A stretch of DNA of 64,000 nt from Dyadobacter sp. CY345 (GTDB lineage: Bacteria > Bacteroidota > Bacteroidia > Cytophagales > Spirosomataceae), in NCBI RefSeq assembly GCF_021502725.1, contig NZ_JAKFFS010000001.1:2170001-2234000 (forward strand). Direction: 5' to 3'. Both the position numbers and the translations under genes were made by a program. The notes under the pieces are model-generated. The model was given only the letters and a program-made list of their open reading frames with translations, was not told where the DNA came from and did not search any database. Of the stretch, positions 31,024 through 40,238 are shown in pieces; within the stretch, counting starts at the first letter, position 1; every line of letters starts with the position of its first letter.

Positions 31024-32196
31024 ATGAAAATCCTCTTTTGGCTTAGTTTATTTATTATTTTTTACACCTTTCTCGGTTACGGAATTCTACTTTTTTTTCT
31101 TGTTAAGCTTAGGAGATTTTTTAAAGGTAGGCGGCTTATTCCAAGTTTAGATCAGGATTTTCCCACGCTGACTCTGATTGTGGCAGCTTACAATGAGGAG
31201 GACCTGATTTTGGAAAAAATTGCTAACACGCTGAGCCTTAATTATCCAAAAGACAAGCTGAATCTATTGTTTATTACAGACGGATCTTCAGATAGAACGC
31301 CTGATTTAATTGGTGGGTTTGCTGATATAAAACTCATGCACTCCCCGGAACGAAATGGGAAAATTCATGCGATTCATCGTGCAATGTACGAAGTTGATAC
31401 GGAGGTTGTAGTATTTACGGACGCCAATACTTTCTTGAACAAAGATGCGCTGTTGTTAATTGCAAGACATTATGCAGACCCGAAAGTAGGAGCAGTGTCG
31501 GGTGAGAAACGAGTTTTGCAGGACGATGTCTCAGATGCAACTGCGGGAGAGGGGTTTTATTGGAAATACGAATCAACTTTGAAGAAATGGGATTCTGAGC
31601 TGTATTCTGTCGTAGGAGCTGCAGGAGAATTATTTAGTGTCAGGCGCTCGCTTTATGAGCAGGTTGAGGCGGATACGATTCTGGACGATTTCATGATTTC
31701 CATGCTGATCGCGCAGAAGGGATACCGTATCATTTACGAACCGGAAGCTTATGCGTCGGAGCTGTCTTCGGATAATATAAAAGAGGAATTAAAGCGGAAA
31801 GTAAGGATTGCGGCTGGTGGAATTCAGTCAATTCTTAGGCTGAAAAAGTTGTTTCTGCCATTCAGTTTTCCTTTGTTATGGTTTCAGTATATCAGCCACC
31901 GTGTTCTTCGATGGACCGTCACACCATTTTTAATGATTCTGGTCTTTATTTTAAATTTTATCATTTGTTTTCAGGATCCATCAATTATATACTTCCTCAT
32001 CATGGCTGGACAAGTGCTTTTCTATGGGGGAGCGTTGGCAGGTTGGGTTTTGGAGAAGCGTAAAATAAAAGTGAAAGCCTTATTCGTTCCTTACTATTTT
32101 TGTGTAATGAACTACGCCGTGATAGCAGGAATTAATAGATATTATAAAGGCAGCCAAAGCGCAGCCTGGGAGAAAGCCAAAAGAAAAACCGCTTAA
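31024..32196 (+). CDS. Membrane glycosyltransferase family 2
   Basis: A 390-aa protein with an N-terminal TM (about residues 2-25), a GT-A domain (about 48-270) and three C-terminal TMs. Motifs: Ala-Ala-Tyr-Asn-Glu-Glu, Thr-Asp-Gly-Ser-Ser-Asp, Phe-Thr-Asp-Ala-Asn-Thr, and Leu-Asp-Asp-Phe where the catalytic base sits. The late motif is Arg-Lys-Val-Arg-Ile-Ala-Ala-Gly-Gly instead of QxxRW. This resembles the IcaA/cellulose-synthase-like group of Bacteroidota EPS loci. It is the second gene of a two-gene operon and the last EPS gene in the window. Confidence 0.87.
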   Translation: MKILFWLSLFIIFYTFLGYGILLFFLVKLRRFFKGRRLIPSLDQDFPTLTLIVAAYNEEDLILEKIANTLSLNYPKDKLNLLFITDGSSDRTPDLIGGFADIKLMHSPERNGKIHAIHRAMYEVDTEVVVFTDANTFLNKDALLLIARHYADPKVGAVSGEKRVLQDDVSDATAGEGFYWKYESTLKKWDSELYSVVGAAGELFSVRRSLYEQVEADTILDDFMISMLIAQKGYRIIYEPEAYASELSSDNIKEELKRKVRIAAGGIQSILRLKKLFLPFSFPLLWFQYISHRVLRWTVTPFLMILVFILNFIICFQDPSIIYFLIMAGQVLFYGGALAGWVLEKRKIKVKALFVPYYFCVMNYAVIAGINRYYKGSQSAAWEKAKRKTA

Positions 32197-32205
32197 AAAC
32201 TAAAA

Positions 32206-32236
32206 GCCTCTGAACTCCCTTGAGAATTTCAGAGGC
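32206..32236. terminator. Bidirectional terminator between convergent genes
   Basis: GCCTCTGAA / TTCAGAGGC, a 9-bp stem with a 13-nt loop. On the minus strand it is followed by TTTTAGTTTTT, so it best serves the Hpt gene, but it also stands 10 nt after the GT2 stop. Confidence 0.7.
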
Positions 32237-32256
32237 CTAGCTAATGTTATAAGTTA

Positions 32257-32631
32257 TCAGGAAGCGAGGTGCCCTAGCTTTTCAGCTTCCTCCTCCAGGA
32301 TTGGAATAATACGCTCAACATCCTCGTTGATCCGAAGATAATGGGCAACAATTTCCTTTGTTTCAACTTCATTATGAATATCACGTTCCAGAGCTTCCAC
32401 TTTCAGTCGGATACCCGTTAGCCCTGCCATTGTAAAGGATGGCTTTATCCCGTGAACTACACTGGCAGCTTCTGCGATGTTTTCCTCTTCAATAAGTGAT
32501 TTTAAACTTTTCCACCTAGGTAAAGAGTCCGAAAGGAATGCTTCAAATATTATTTGTATTATAGACGCGTCATCACCATAAATTTGACTTAGGTAATTAA
32601 CGTCGAGTGCGGGGTTAAGAGATAGAGCCAT
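32257..32631 (-). CDS. Orphan histidine phosphotransfer (Hpt) protein
   Basis: A 124-aa helical protein with the Hpt signature Val-Val-His-Gly-Ile-Lys-Pro-Ser-Phe; His60 is the likely phospho-acceptor. The usual Ala-His-x-Leu-Lys-Gly has drifted, but the His and Lys remain. There is no kinase or receiver directly next to it. It could be an intermediate feeding the receivers at 10217 and 28218, since the EPS locus ends just before it. That pairing is an inference. Confidence 0.83.
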   Translation of the reverse strand: MALSLNPALDVNYLSQIYGDDASIIQIIFEAFLSDSLPRWKSLKSLIEEENIAEAASVVHGIKPSFTMAGLTGIRLKVEALERDIHNEVETKEIVAHYLRINEDVERIIPILEEEAEKLGHLAS

Positions 32632-32850
32632 TCAGATATTTCTTTGGAATTATATGGGTGTTAAAATGATTTCAAAACTTTTGAACAATTGTAACGAATA
32701 TCTTAACTTTTTTCTACAACAGAAATAACAATATAGAATACATTATAATGTAAAGTTATAAGTACTTCTCTAAATCTCTCGTAATACTACCTAAAATCGC
32801 CGCTTGAAATTAGGACTGCCCTGATCCACAATTAGTTTCCCCGCCAGTTT

Positions 32851-33876
32851 TTAAGGTTTCACCTCAGTTTCTTTTTCTTCCTCTTTTTTTAATTCTTCCT
32901 TAGCTTTTTCTTCATTCTTGTCTTTTTTCTTGAAATATCTTCTAAATAAAAAGTTCTGACGAAGAGCAAGCATGTTTTCATCTAATTTTGCTGTGCTTGT
33001 TTCAAGATTTTGAATCGTGTTTTTCAAATTTGACGCGGTGCCTTCATCATGAAGCAAAACACCCATCGGGCTTTTCGTATTAGAATTTATATCAGCACTT
33101 GCTGTTTTTAAATTATTTACCATTGTGTTGGCCGAAGCAACCGTTTCGTTCAAACGAACCATGGTTGCTCTAACGTCACGCATGATAATAGTATCAGTCG
33201 CCAGGTCATTTGCCAAACCACCTTTTTGATTCAATTTGGCTCCGTAGGAAGACAATGCCGCCGTAAGATTCTGCGCATTCATAGATGCTTTCTTCAATCC
33301 CGCCATCGTAGCGTCCACGTCCCGATATAATTTGTCGTCATTTAAAAGCATACCAACCGTTCCTCTTCCTTCAAGAACATTCTTACTGATTTTCTTAAAA
33401 GCATCAGTAATGGATAAAAGATTTTTGTTGTTTTCAGACAACACGCTCAACATTTCTTCAGTGCTTTCAACCTTTGCAACAGCCAATTGATCACCATCTT
33501 CTATGGACGGCACTTTCTGAGTTCCTCCGTAGATTACAATAATTTTATTACCAATTAGTCCATCTGTACTGACTTTCGCCAATGCATTTTTTCTGATAAA
33601 TTCCTGGGATTTTTCTTCGATATTCATCATCACCTCAACTTGTGAGTTTGGGAGAAATCGAAGCGACTTTACAGTCCCGATTTTTACACCCGAATACCAG
33701 ATATTGTTGCCGGCTTTCAAACCATTAACATCTTCAAAAATCGTTTTGACCGTTATATTGGATGAAAATACTTTTTTCATACTCCCGATCGTAAGAATTC
33801 CGGCGAGTAAAATGACCAGTCCGACTATCACGAAAAGGCCTACTACAACGGAGCGTTTTCTATTGCTTGTTTCCAT
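32851..33876 (-). CDS. MlaD-family (MCE domain) lipid-binding protein
   Basis: A 341-aa protein with one N-terminal TM (about residues 9-28), a single MCE domain (about 37-120, with Gly-Val-Lys-Ile-Gly-Thr-Val-Lys and Leu-Ile-Gly-Asn-Lys-Ile-Ile) and a long helical region. It ends in a very acidic/basic tail (Lys/Glu repeats, from about 310). It should sit in the inner membrane and pass phospholipids through the periplasm together with the ATPase and permease of the same operon. The start is 2 nt after the ATPase stop. Confidence 0.9.
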   Translation of the reverse strand: METSNRKRSVVVGLFVIVGLVILLAGILTIGSMKKVFSSNITVKTIFEDVNGLKAGNNIWYSGVKIGTVKSLRFLPNSQVEVMMNIEEKSQEFIRKNALAKVSTDGLIGNKIIVIYGGTQKVPSIEDGDQLAVAKVESTEEMLSVLSENNKNLLSITDAFKKISKNVLEGRGTVGMLLNDDKLYRDVDATMAGLKKASMNAQNLTAALSSYGAKLNQKGGLANDLATDTIIMRDVRATMVRLNETVASANTMVNNLKTASADINSNTKSPMGVLLHDEGTASNLKNTIQNLETSTAKLDENMLALRQNFLFRRYFKKKDKNEEKAKEELKKEEEKETEVKP

Positions 33877-33878
33877 TA

Positions 33879-34643
33879 CTATTGAATAAAATTATAATCG
33901 TAAAAACTTTTAACTCTTTCTTCATTTGAAGCAAAGACTTCTTCAAAAGTGCCCGTCATCGCAAACTTGCCATCCAGTAACATCGCAAGTCTGTCGCCGG
34001 TTTGTCGTGCACAGGTTAGATCGTGGGTAATAATAATTGCAGAGGTGTGATATTTTTCCTTCACCTCATTGATTAATTCATTGATTTCGATACATGTGAT
34101 CGGATCGAGTCCGGCCGTCGGTTCATCATATAACATGATTTCAGGCTGCAAGATCAGCGTACGGGCAATACCAATGCGTTTACGCTGTCCACCGGAAAGC
34201 TGCGATGGAACCTGGTTGATTGTCTGCGATAACCCGACAGATTCCAATACTGATTCAACCTGGTCTTTCACCTCAGCCTTGGAAAGATTTGCAACATTTC
34301 TCACCAAAGGAAATTCAAGATTTTCCCGCACCGTCATACTATCATACAACGCACTATTCTGAAACGAAAAACCAATTTTTCTACGGAGCTCATTCAGTGT
34401 TTTGCCCTGAAGGTCTGAAACTTCCTGACCAAGTACATTTACAGTTCCTTTATCCTGAAGAAGTAACCCGACGATTATTTTAATCAAAACCGATTTTCCG
34501 GTTCCTGACCGCCCAAGCACGACAACATTTTCACCTTTGAATACATCCAGGTCCACTCCATTCAAAACATGCAAGTCGCCAAACGACTTATACACGTCCC
34601 GGATTGAAATGATTGGATCTTCCTGATTTGTATTTTCTGACAT
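33879..34643 (-). CDS. MlaF-type ABC transporter ATPase
   Basis: A 254-aa nucleotide-binding protein: Walker A Gly-Arg-Ser-Gly-Thr-Gly-Lys-Ser at about residues 44-51, the signature Leu-Ser-Gly-Gly-Gln-Arg-Lys-Arg, Walker B Ile-Met-Leu-Tyr-Asp-Glu-Pro-Thr-Ala-Gly and the H-loop Ile-Ile-Thr-His-Asp. It would power the MlaE-like permease. Gly-Leu-Asp-Pro-Ile after Walker B is common in MlaF. It is in the middle of the three-gene operon, 6 nt from the permease and 2 nt from the MCE gene. Confidence 0.92.
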   Translation of the reverse strand: MSENTNQEDPIISIRDVYKSFGDLHVLNGVDLDVFKGENVVVLGRSGTGKSVLIKIIVGLLLQDKGTVNVLGQEVSDLQGKTLNELRRKIGFSFQNSALYDSMTVRENLEFPLVRNVANLSKAEVKDQVESVLESVGLSQTINQVPSQLSGGQRKRIGIARTLILQPEIMLYDEPTAGLDPITCIEINELINEVKEKYHTSAIIITHDLTCARQTGDRLAMLLDGKFAMTGTFEEVFASNEERVKSFYDYNFIQ

Positions 34644-34649
34644 ACAATT

Positions 34650-35438
34650 CTAACCTCTGAAATAATTAGATACCTGAACTATAATAACCTCTTCAATAAA
34701 AATTAAAAACATAGAAAGAACAACCGAAGTGTTCGCTGCTTTTCCAACACCTTCGGTTCCTTTGGTGGCGTTATAACCCTGGTAACAACCTACCATTCCG
34801 ATTGTGAAACCGTATGCAACTGCCTTGGCAACTGAGGTTCCAAGATCCAGGAAAGTTATCTGCTCAAATGCTTTTTCAAGGAATGCTACGCCGCTGGTTC
34901 CTTCGTTCAAGTAAACGTTTAGGAATGCTCCAAGCAAACCAACCAGCGTACAATAGAACATAAGTAATGGAATTGTAATGGTTGAAGCCAGTACCCGTGT
35001 CACAACCAAAAACTTGAAAGGATTGATTGCGGAAACTTCCATAGCGTCAATCTGCTCCGTAACGCGCATCGAACCAAGTTCTGCACCAATACTGGAACCC
35101 ACTTTCCCGGCACTAATCAATGCAGTTACCAATGCAGCCAAGGCTCTTACAATCGCAATGGAAACCAGCGAAGGGAGCCATGATGTCGCCCCAAACTCCG
35201 CCAACGATGGTCTGGATTGTTTTGTAAATACCATTCCGGTAATGAAACCGGTCATCCCTATAAGCATTAGGGATTTGTAACCAATTGCATAACATTGCTT
35301 GACCAATTCCTGAAATTCCATCCGCCCACGAAAGGCTTCTACGAAAAAGCGGATAAAAAACTTATAGCCGTTGTATACTGATAGAAAGGCGTGATCTAAA
35401 TTTTTTGTAAAAACATGTTCTTTTGGCTTCGTGCTCAT
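34650..35438 (-). CDS. MlaE-type ABC transporter permease
   Basis: A 262-aa protein with about 5-6 membrane helices, starting at the ATG at 35438; a TTG one codon earlier is less likely. It contains the conserved Ala-Gly-Lys-Val-Gly-Ser-Ser-Ile-Gly-Ala-Glu-Leu-Gly-Ser-Met-Arg-Val region and Glu-Gln-Ile-Asp-Ala-Met that mark MlaE/TGD1 permeases. An extra N-terminal segment of about 30 residues precedes the first helix. It is the first gene of the lipid-trafficking operon (permease, ATPase, MCE protein), which should keep outer-membrane lipid asymmetry. Confidence 0.92.
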   Translation of the reverse strand: MSTKPKEHVFTKNLDHAFLSVYNGYKFFIRFFVEAFRGRMEFQELVKQCYAIGYKSLMLIGMTGFITGMVFTKQSRPSLAEFGATSWLPSLVSIAIVRALAALVTALISAGKVGSSIGAELGSMRVTEQIDAMEVSAINPFKFLVVTRVLASTITIPLLMFYCTLVGLLGAFLNVYLNEGTSGVAFLEKAFEQITFLDLGTSVAKAVAYGFTIGMVGCYQGYNATKGTEGVGKAANTSVVLSMFLIFIEEVIIVQVSNYFRG

Positions 35439-35849
35439 CAAAAATTGTGCAAAAGTTGATAACCTATATTATGGTATTAAATGATTTGGCCGTAATTTTT
35501 TTGTCAAAATTGTGCGATTCTGGTATATCGAAGCACCTTCAACGTTTAGTGTATGAGTCATAGCAAAAATTATTCCATGCACTTCATTTTATCCAATAAT
35601 TGTGAAATAAGATTAATAAAAGAAATGATCTATGATGCGCCGAGTGGTTAATTTTACTCCATGTACTCAATTTTTGAATCATGACGAAAGTCTTCGGCGA
35701 GAGGATATTCTAAAATTCCTTAATAAAACATACGACAGATAATCCTGAAATTCAGAATGTTTTGTTAGCATAAGTATCGAATGTCGTTGTGAGATTTGAA
35801 TCTGTGCGTCGATCAGCCAAATATTTTAAAGAAGGAAAAAGTAATAATT
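35439..35849. other. 411-bp gap upstream of the lipid transport operon; nothing recognised
   Basis: AT-rich, no gene and no exact TAnnTTTG on either strand. It must carry the promoter of the minus-strand permease operon at its left end. The only clear feature is the GH43 terminator at its right edge (35850-35881). Confidence 0.5.
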
Positions 35850-35881
35850 CGGCATAGGAATAAATTTTCATTCCTATGCCG
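35850..35881 (-). terminator. Terminator of the GH43 gene
   Basis: CGGCATAGGAAT / ATTCCTATGCCG is a perfect 12-bp stem with an 8-nt loop, 5 nt beyond the stop codon on the minus strand. The following T-tract is modest (AATTATTACTTTTT). Confidence 0.7.
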
Positions 35882-35886
35882 GACAA

Positions 35887-36879
35887 TTATTTTAAAGGCA
35901 GCGGTTTCACACCCTCGTTCGTGATGATTACAGGATTGATCATGCCTTTTTCATCGAATGTCATTAAATCTACACAGGTTACACGGTGATTCCCATCAGT
36001 TTCAGTGAGTGGGCGGCGGTGATAGACAATATACCACTCGTCTTTTCCGGGAATTTGTATAACGGAATGATGACCTGCCCCGGTTGCAACTTTCGGATCC
36101 TGCTGAAGAATTTTCCCAATTCTTTCAAACGGACCAAACGGAGAATCAGCGATTGCATAGGCCACCGAGTAGTTGGGTCCCGTCCAACCACCTTCTGACC
36201 ACATAAAATAATATTTTCCATTACGGATAAACATAAACGGTCCTTCAACATAACTTGCCGGCGTTATTTCCTTAAAAATTTTTCCGTCTTCAAAGGGAAT
36301 AAATCCTGTAAAATCGTTTTTCAGTTTGGCCACGTTACAATGTTTCCAACCACCGTAGTAAAGGTAGTATTGTCCGTCTTTATCCTTAAAAACAAACTGG
36401 TCGATAGGTTGAGCGCCATTGTGGAATTTGTCTATCAGCGGTTTTCCCAGATAATCTTTGAACGGGCCCTCTGGTTTGTCGGATACAGCCACGCCAATTC
36501 CACCCGATTCGTTGTCGCTTTGAATATCGTTAGCTCCGAAAAACATGTAGTATTTTTTATCTTTCTCTATAATGGAAGGAGCCCAGACTGCTTTTTTAGC
36601 CCATTTTACGTTCAAGGTGTCTAGAACTCTATCGTGTTTCTTCCAGGTTACCAGGTCTTTTGAAGAAAATGCGTCAAAGAAAACCTGGTCTTTATAAGGC
36701 GCAGAAAAAGTAGGGTAGATCCAATACTCCTTTCCTCCCTTCGGACTATTGAAGATAATTCCCTCAGGATCGGCATACCAGCCTGGAAATACCGGATTGC
36801 CGGAAGTCGTTTTGGCTTTCTGGGCGTATGAAGAAATTGAAATAATGACAAGGATGACTAACAAGAATTGTTTTTTCAT
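35887..36879 (-). CDS. Exported GH43-family glycosidase
   Basis: The ATG at 36879 gives 330 aa with a clean signal peptide ending Ser-Ser-Tyr-Ala-Gln; the frame extends 15 codons further without use. Five-bladed beta-propeller GH43 markers are seen: Pro-Gly-Trp-Tyr-Ala-Asp-Pro-Glu-Gly (general base Asp near the start), Trp-Ala-Pro-Ser-Ile (second acid region altered from Trp-Ala-Pro-Asp), and Tyr-Val-Glu-Gly-Pro (the proton-donor Glu). It should cut arabinose or xylose side groups from plant polymers. No SusC/D pair is adjacent. Confidence 0.87.
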   Translation of the reverse strand: MKKQFLLVILVIISISSYAQKAKTTSGNPVFPGWYADPEGIIFNSPKGGKEYWIYPTFSAPYKDQVFFDAFSSKDLVTWKKHDRVLDTLNVKWAKKAVWAPSIIEKDKKYYMFFGANDIQSDNESGGIGVAVSDKPEGPFKDYLGKPLIDKFHNGAQPIDQFVFKDKDGQYYLYYGGWKHCNVAKLKNDFTGFIPFEDGKIFKEITPASYVEGPFMFIRNGKYYFMWSEGGWTGPNYSVAYAIADSPFGPFERIGKILQQDPKVATGAGHHSVIQIPGKDEWYIVYHRRPLTETDGNHRVTCVDLMTFDEKGMINPVIITNEGVKPLPLK

Positions 36880-36948
36880 ATGTAGTTTTTTGATGCAAGA
36901 TAAGCGCACTGTTAAGGAATTCAAATACTATACTATTTAACAGACCAT

Positions 36949-38091
36949 TTAATAATCGTTTCCGGCTCCACCACCACCAAAGTTTCCACCGCCGAATTTA
37001 ACCGAATCTGCTTCCGGAGCCTGGCCAAATTGATTGGCGATCAGTAAAGCCTCCAGATTAGCCAGCTTTCTTTTTTCAGAAACATCATCGGAAATACCGA
37101 ATCGTGGGGTTTTCAAATAATGTATAATCAACAAACTGAACAGGATCAGTACGGAACCGGCGATGCATAAAATAATTTCGATAGCAAGCATATCAAAGTA
37201 GTATCGAAAAGTGAAACAAGAAAATGCGACAGCCAGAAGACCAACGACCAGAAAAATACGGTCTTTACTTTTAAGTCCTTTTAAACAGTAGAAAAGCGGT
37301 ATCGCGGCAGTGAATATGTAGAAAACTATCGCAAACGGGATTTCTGGCGCATTGTTGGTTGCGAGATCTGCAAGTAACGCATTTCCTTGCCTGACGATAT
37401 AATAATTTCCTCCCAGGTAGAAAGTAATCAGGACAACTATTTTGATCAGTTTCTGACACTCTTGATAATAAAGGCTCTCTATTTTTTTGTTTAATAAATA
37501 AACGGCTGCGGACAAAATCATGATGGCAAATGGCAACAGCGATTTACCAATGGGAAATTTGATCAAAAAAGAGGCAAAGAGAACAAAAACGGATGTTATT
37601 GTAATGAATACTGTAAAAAGGTCGGCATAACGTAATGAAGTAATGCCATTGACTAGCAGCACAAACAAACAATATTGCCAAAATTCCAGACCCTCAAATA
37701 ATACTAAGAGGAAGGTAATTACGGCTAGATTGGCCATATAAAGAAGGGCATTGTCGATACCTGAATGAAACAGTTTACGTTCCTTGATTAAAAATTCAAG
37801 GACAAAATAGTAGCAAACAGCACTGATCAGACATAGAATGGCAAAAGTTTTATTTCCCGCACTTTCAAAAAAAAATAACGAAAGAAAACCTGCAAAAAAG
37901 CTGCCGCCAAATATTGTAAAAAGAAATAATCCAATTTTAACAAATATTCCCGGCCTGTAAAACGACTCAGGATAAGTGGCTTCAACTTGATCGATCTGCC
38001 CGTCGGTCAATAAATTATTTTTCGACCAGGAACGTGCAGTACTCTGAATGAACAAATTTTGAACCCAGGATTCGTTATAACCTTTTTTCAT
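36949..38091 (-). CDS. Polytopic membrane protein with glycine-rich tail, DUF2157-related
   Basis: A 380-aa protein with about 10 membrane helices after an N-terminal soluble region of about 45 residues. It ends in Gly-Gly-Gly-Asn-Phe-Gly-Gly-Gly-Gly-Ala-Gly. A similar layout and the operon partner (38088-39056) suggest the DUF2157/DUF4401 group of unknown function. Its ATG overlaps the stop of the upstream gene by 4 nt (ATGA), so the two are probably made in fixed ratio and may form a complex. Confidence 0.75.
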   Translation of the reverse strand: MKKGYNESWVQNLFIQSTARSWSKNNLLTDGQIDQVEATYPESFYRPGIFVKIGLFLFTIFGGSFFAGFLSLFFFESAGNKTFAILCLISAVCYYFVLEFLIKERKLFHSGIDNALLYMANLAVITFLLVLFEGLEFWQYCLFVLLVNGITSLRYADLFTVFITITSVFVLFASFLIKFPIGKSLLPFAIMILSAAVYLLNKKIESLYYQECQKLIKIVVLITFYLGGNYYIVRQGNALLADLATNNAPEIPFAIVFYIFTAAIPLFYCLKGLKSKDRIFLVVGLLAVAFSCFTFRYYFDMLAIEIILCIAGSVLILFSLLIIHYLKTPRFGISDDVSEKRKLANLEALLIANQFGQAPEADSVKFGGGNFGGGGAGNDY

Positions 38092-39056
38092 TTTTTAAGT
38101 CCTAAGATTTTTTTGACATTCAACAGGAAAAACAGCACACCGACGCTGCTGAGCATAAAATAATAGATACTAAATGCGGCTAAAATTGTGTCGGGGAGAT
38201 ATGCGAAGAGCGAATAACTAATCAGAAAATATCCATAGATAACGCCCATAAGGAGAAATATGAGCGACTGAGAATTTCTTGCATAATATACCAGAAACAA
38301 ACATAACATCGCAACTATTAGCAAATAGACGATTTTAAATTCTTGATTAAATACCCCCGTCAGCCCGGTAACAGCGGCCAGATTTCCGCCCAGAATAAGA
38401 TAAGTAAAAGCAAAATGTTTTTTCAAATTTCTTGTTTCAGATAGCCAACCGATCAGGCAAAGGGCTAGACCGAGAATGGTTCCGGTGGCGATAAGTCCGG
38501 GAGAGCTGAAATCATTTTTTGTCAAAATAGACATAGGAGATATAGTGATTCCCAACCAGGAAGCGAGTCCGGTTATGGCCATTGACAAGACGCCTCGATG
38601 ATCAAATCGGTATGCAAGTAAAAAGAATAGCAGAGTTGGAATGAATATTGCTATACCATAACGCGTACCAAAAAAATTATATTGGAATTGCAGGTAACCT
38701 TCCAGAATAAGGAAAAGCGTACAGCCAAATAGTAGGGAGTAATCGCCATATTTGGTGGTTTGGTTTATTTCTGACCATTGAAAGGGTTGCCTGGTTTTAT
38801 AGACGTAATAGAAACAAGTGGCAATCAGTGCCGAAATGACGGTAATAATTGCCTGATGTCCAATGGTATCGATGTTTTCATAGACAAGAATTCCCAGACC
38901 GGAGGTTAGCAGCGATATGCCAAGATATAAAATTGAACGAAGTTCCCAGTGAATGGAAAACGGTTTTTGCGTTTCAAATTCCAGGATCTTTTCGGCTTGT
39001 TGTCTTGGAATAATTTCTTTTAAAATAAGACTTTCAAGTATTGATTTGGTATTCAT
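38088..39056 (-). CDS. DUF2157-like membrane protein
   Basis: A 322-aa protein. The first 40 residues are soluble (Glu-Ile-Ile-Pro-Arg-Gln-Gln-Ala-Glu-Lys-Ile-Leu) and look like the DUF2157 N-terminal segment; about 9 membrane helices follow. It heads a two-gene unit with the membrane protein at 36949-38091 and is divergent from the zinc peptidase gene at 39148, leaving a 91-bp shared promoter gap. Function unknown. Confidence 0.77.
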   Translation of the reverse strand: MNTKSILESLILKEIIPRQQAEKILEFETQKPFSIHWELRSILYLGISLLTSGLGILVYENIDTIGHQAIITVISALIATCFYYVYKTRQPFQWSEINQTTKYGDYSLLFGCTLFLILEGYLQFQYNFFGTRYGIAIFIPTLLFFLLAYRFDHRGVLSMAITGLASWLGITISPMSILTKNDFSSPGLIATGTILGLALCLIGWLSETRNLKKHFAFTYLILGGNLAAVTGLTGVFNQEFKIVYLLIVAMLCLFLVYYARNSQSLIFLLMGVIYGYFLISYSLFAYLPDTILAAFSIYYFMLSSVGVLFFLLNVKKILGLKK

Positions 39057-39147
39057 CGGCTTTCAAGGTGGGGGAGAATCAGGATATAATTTATAAAGAT
39101 AATTGATTCTTGGAATCTGTATATTGCCCGTAAATAAGTAGTCGCAT

Positions 39148-40230
39148 ATGAAGTTATTTAAGTGCAGTAATTGCAGCCACGCCGTTTATTTCGAAAACAT
39201 TTACTGTCAGTATTGTCATTCTTCCCTGGGTTTTGAAACGCAGGAACTCAATCTTTATGCGCTTAAACCTGAAAGTAACAGAAATTACAAGCTTATAAAT
39301 GGTTCTGAAAATCAGAAAGCCTACAAATATTGTCAAAATCATGGCTACAATGTCTGCAACTGGCTTGTGCCGGTTGGCAGTAATTCTGTTTTTTGTAAAG
39401 CTTGTGAATTGAACCGGACAATTCCATATTTAGGACAAAAGGATGATTACGACAAGTGGTATCGTGTTGAAACAGCTAAACGAAGGCTGATACATTCGCT
39501 ACTTCGATTTGGATTGGAAGTTAAGAGCAAGAGCGCTGCTTCATTCGGCGGCATTATGTTTGACTTTCTTTCGGACCGGAATGTTACAGATGGAAACCGC
39601 GTCCTAACCGGACATGATAATGGTTTGATTACCATGAATATAGACGAAGCGGATGATATTTATCGGGAAATGTCCCGAAATCAAATGAATGAAGTTTACC
39701 GTACACTTCTCGGACACTTTCGGCACGAAATCGGGCATTATTATTGGGATATTCTCATCGGGCGAAGTTCAAAAATTATTGAGTTTCGTAATCTTTTTGG
39801 AGACGAACGCGCTGATTATGGTTATGCTTTACAACAGTATTATTCCAATAATACTTCAAAGATCTGGAAGAAGCATTTTATTAGTAAATATGCCAGCGCA
39901 CACCCTTGGGAAGACTGGGCAGAGACGTGGGCACATTACATGCATATTGTAGATACTCTGGAAACAGCCGACTCATTTGGGTTAAATGTGCAGCCCAAAG
40001 TAACGACCGGAGCCATGAAAACATCTTTTGTCGATCCCTACTCAGTTGCGGATTTTGACAACATTATTGACATGTGGCTCCCGCTAACGTTTGCCATGAA
40101 CAGCCTTAACAGAAGTATGGGACTACGCGATTTATATCCTTTTGTAATCAGTAAAACGATCAAGGAAAAATTACGGTTTATACACCAGATCGTAAAGGAA
40201 GCTGGCAGCAATCGGCAGCAGCAATACTAA
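39148..40230 (+). CDS. Zinc-ribbon putative zinc metallopeptidase
   Basis: A 360-aa soluble protein. The N-terminus is a zinc ribbon (Cys-Ser-Asn-Cys ... Cys-Gln-Tyr-Cys, residues about 6-24), and a second Cys group occurs at about 70-90 (Cys-Asn-Trp ... Cys-Lys-Ala-Cys). The catalytic motif His-Glu-Ile-Gly-His lies at about residue 193, with a downstream Asp/Glu-rich helix (Phe-Gly-Asp-Glu-Arg-Ala-Asp-Tyr) that could give the third ligand. This fits the Peptidase_Mx-type family of unknown substrate. There is no signal peptide, so it is cytoplasmic. It converges with the methyltransferase gene 8 nt away. Confidence 0.85.
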   Translation: MKLFKCSNCSHAVYFENIYCQYCHSSLGFETQELNLYALKPESNRNYKLINGSENQKAYKYCQNHGYNVCNWLVPVGSNSVFCKACELNRTIPYLGQKDDYDKWYRVETAKRRLIHSLLRFGLEVKSKSAASFGGIMFDFLSDRNVTDGNRVLTGHDNGLITMNIDEADDIYREMSRNQMNEVYRTLLGHFRHEIGHYYWDILIGRSSKIIEFRNLFGDERADYGYALQQYYSNNTSKIWKKHFISKYASAHPWEDWAETWAHYMHIVDTLETADSFGLNVQPKVTTGAMKTSFVDPYSVADFDNIIDMWLPLTFAMNSLNRSMGLRDLYPFVISKTIKEKLRFIHQIVKEAGSNRQQQY

Positions 40231-40238
40231 TTACGCAT

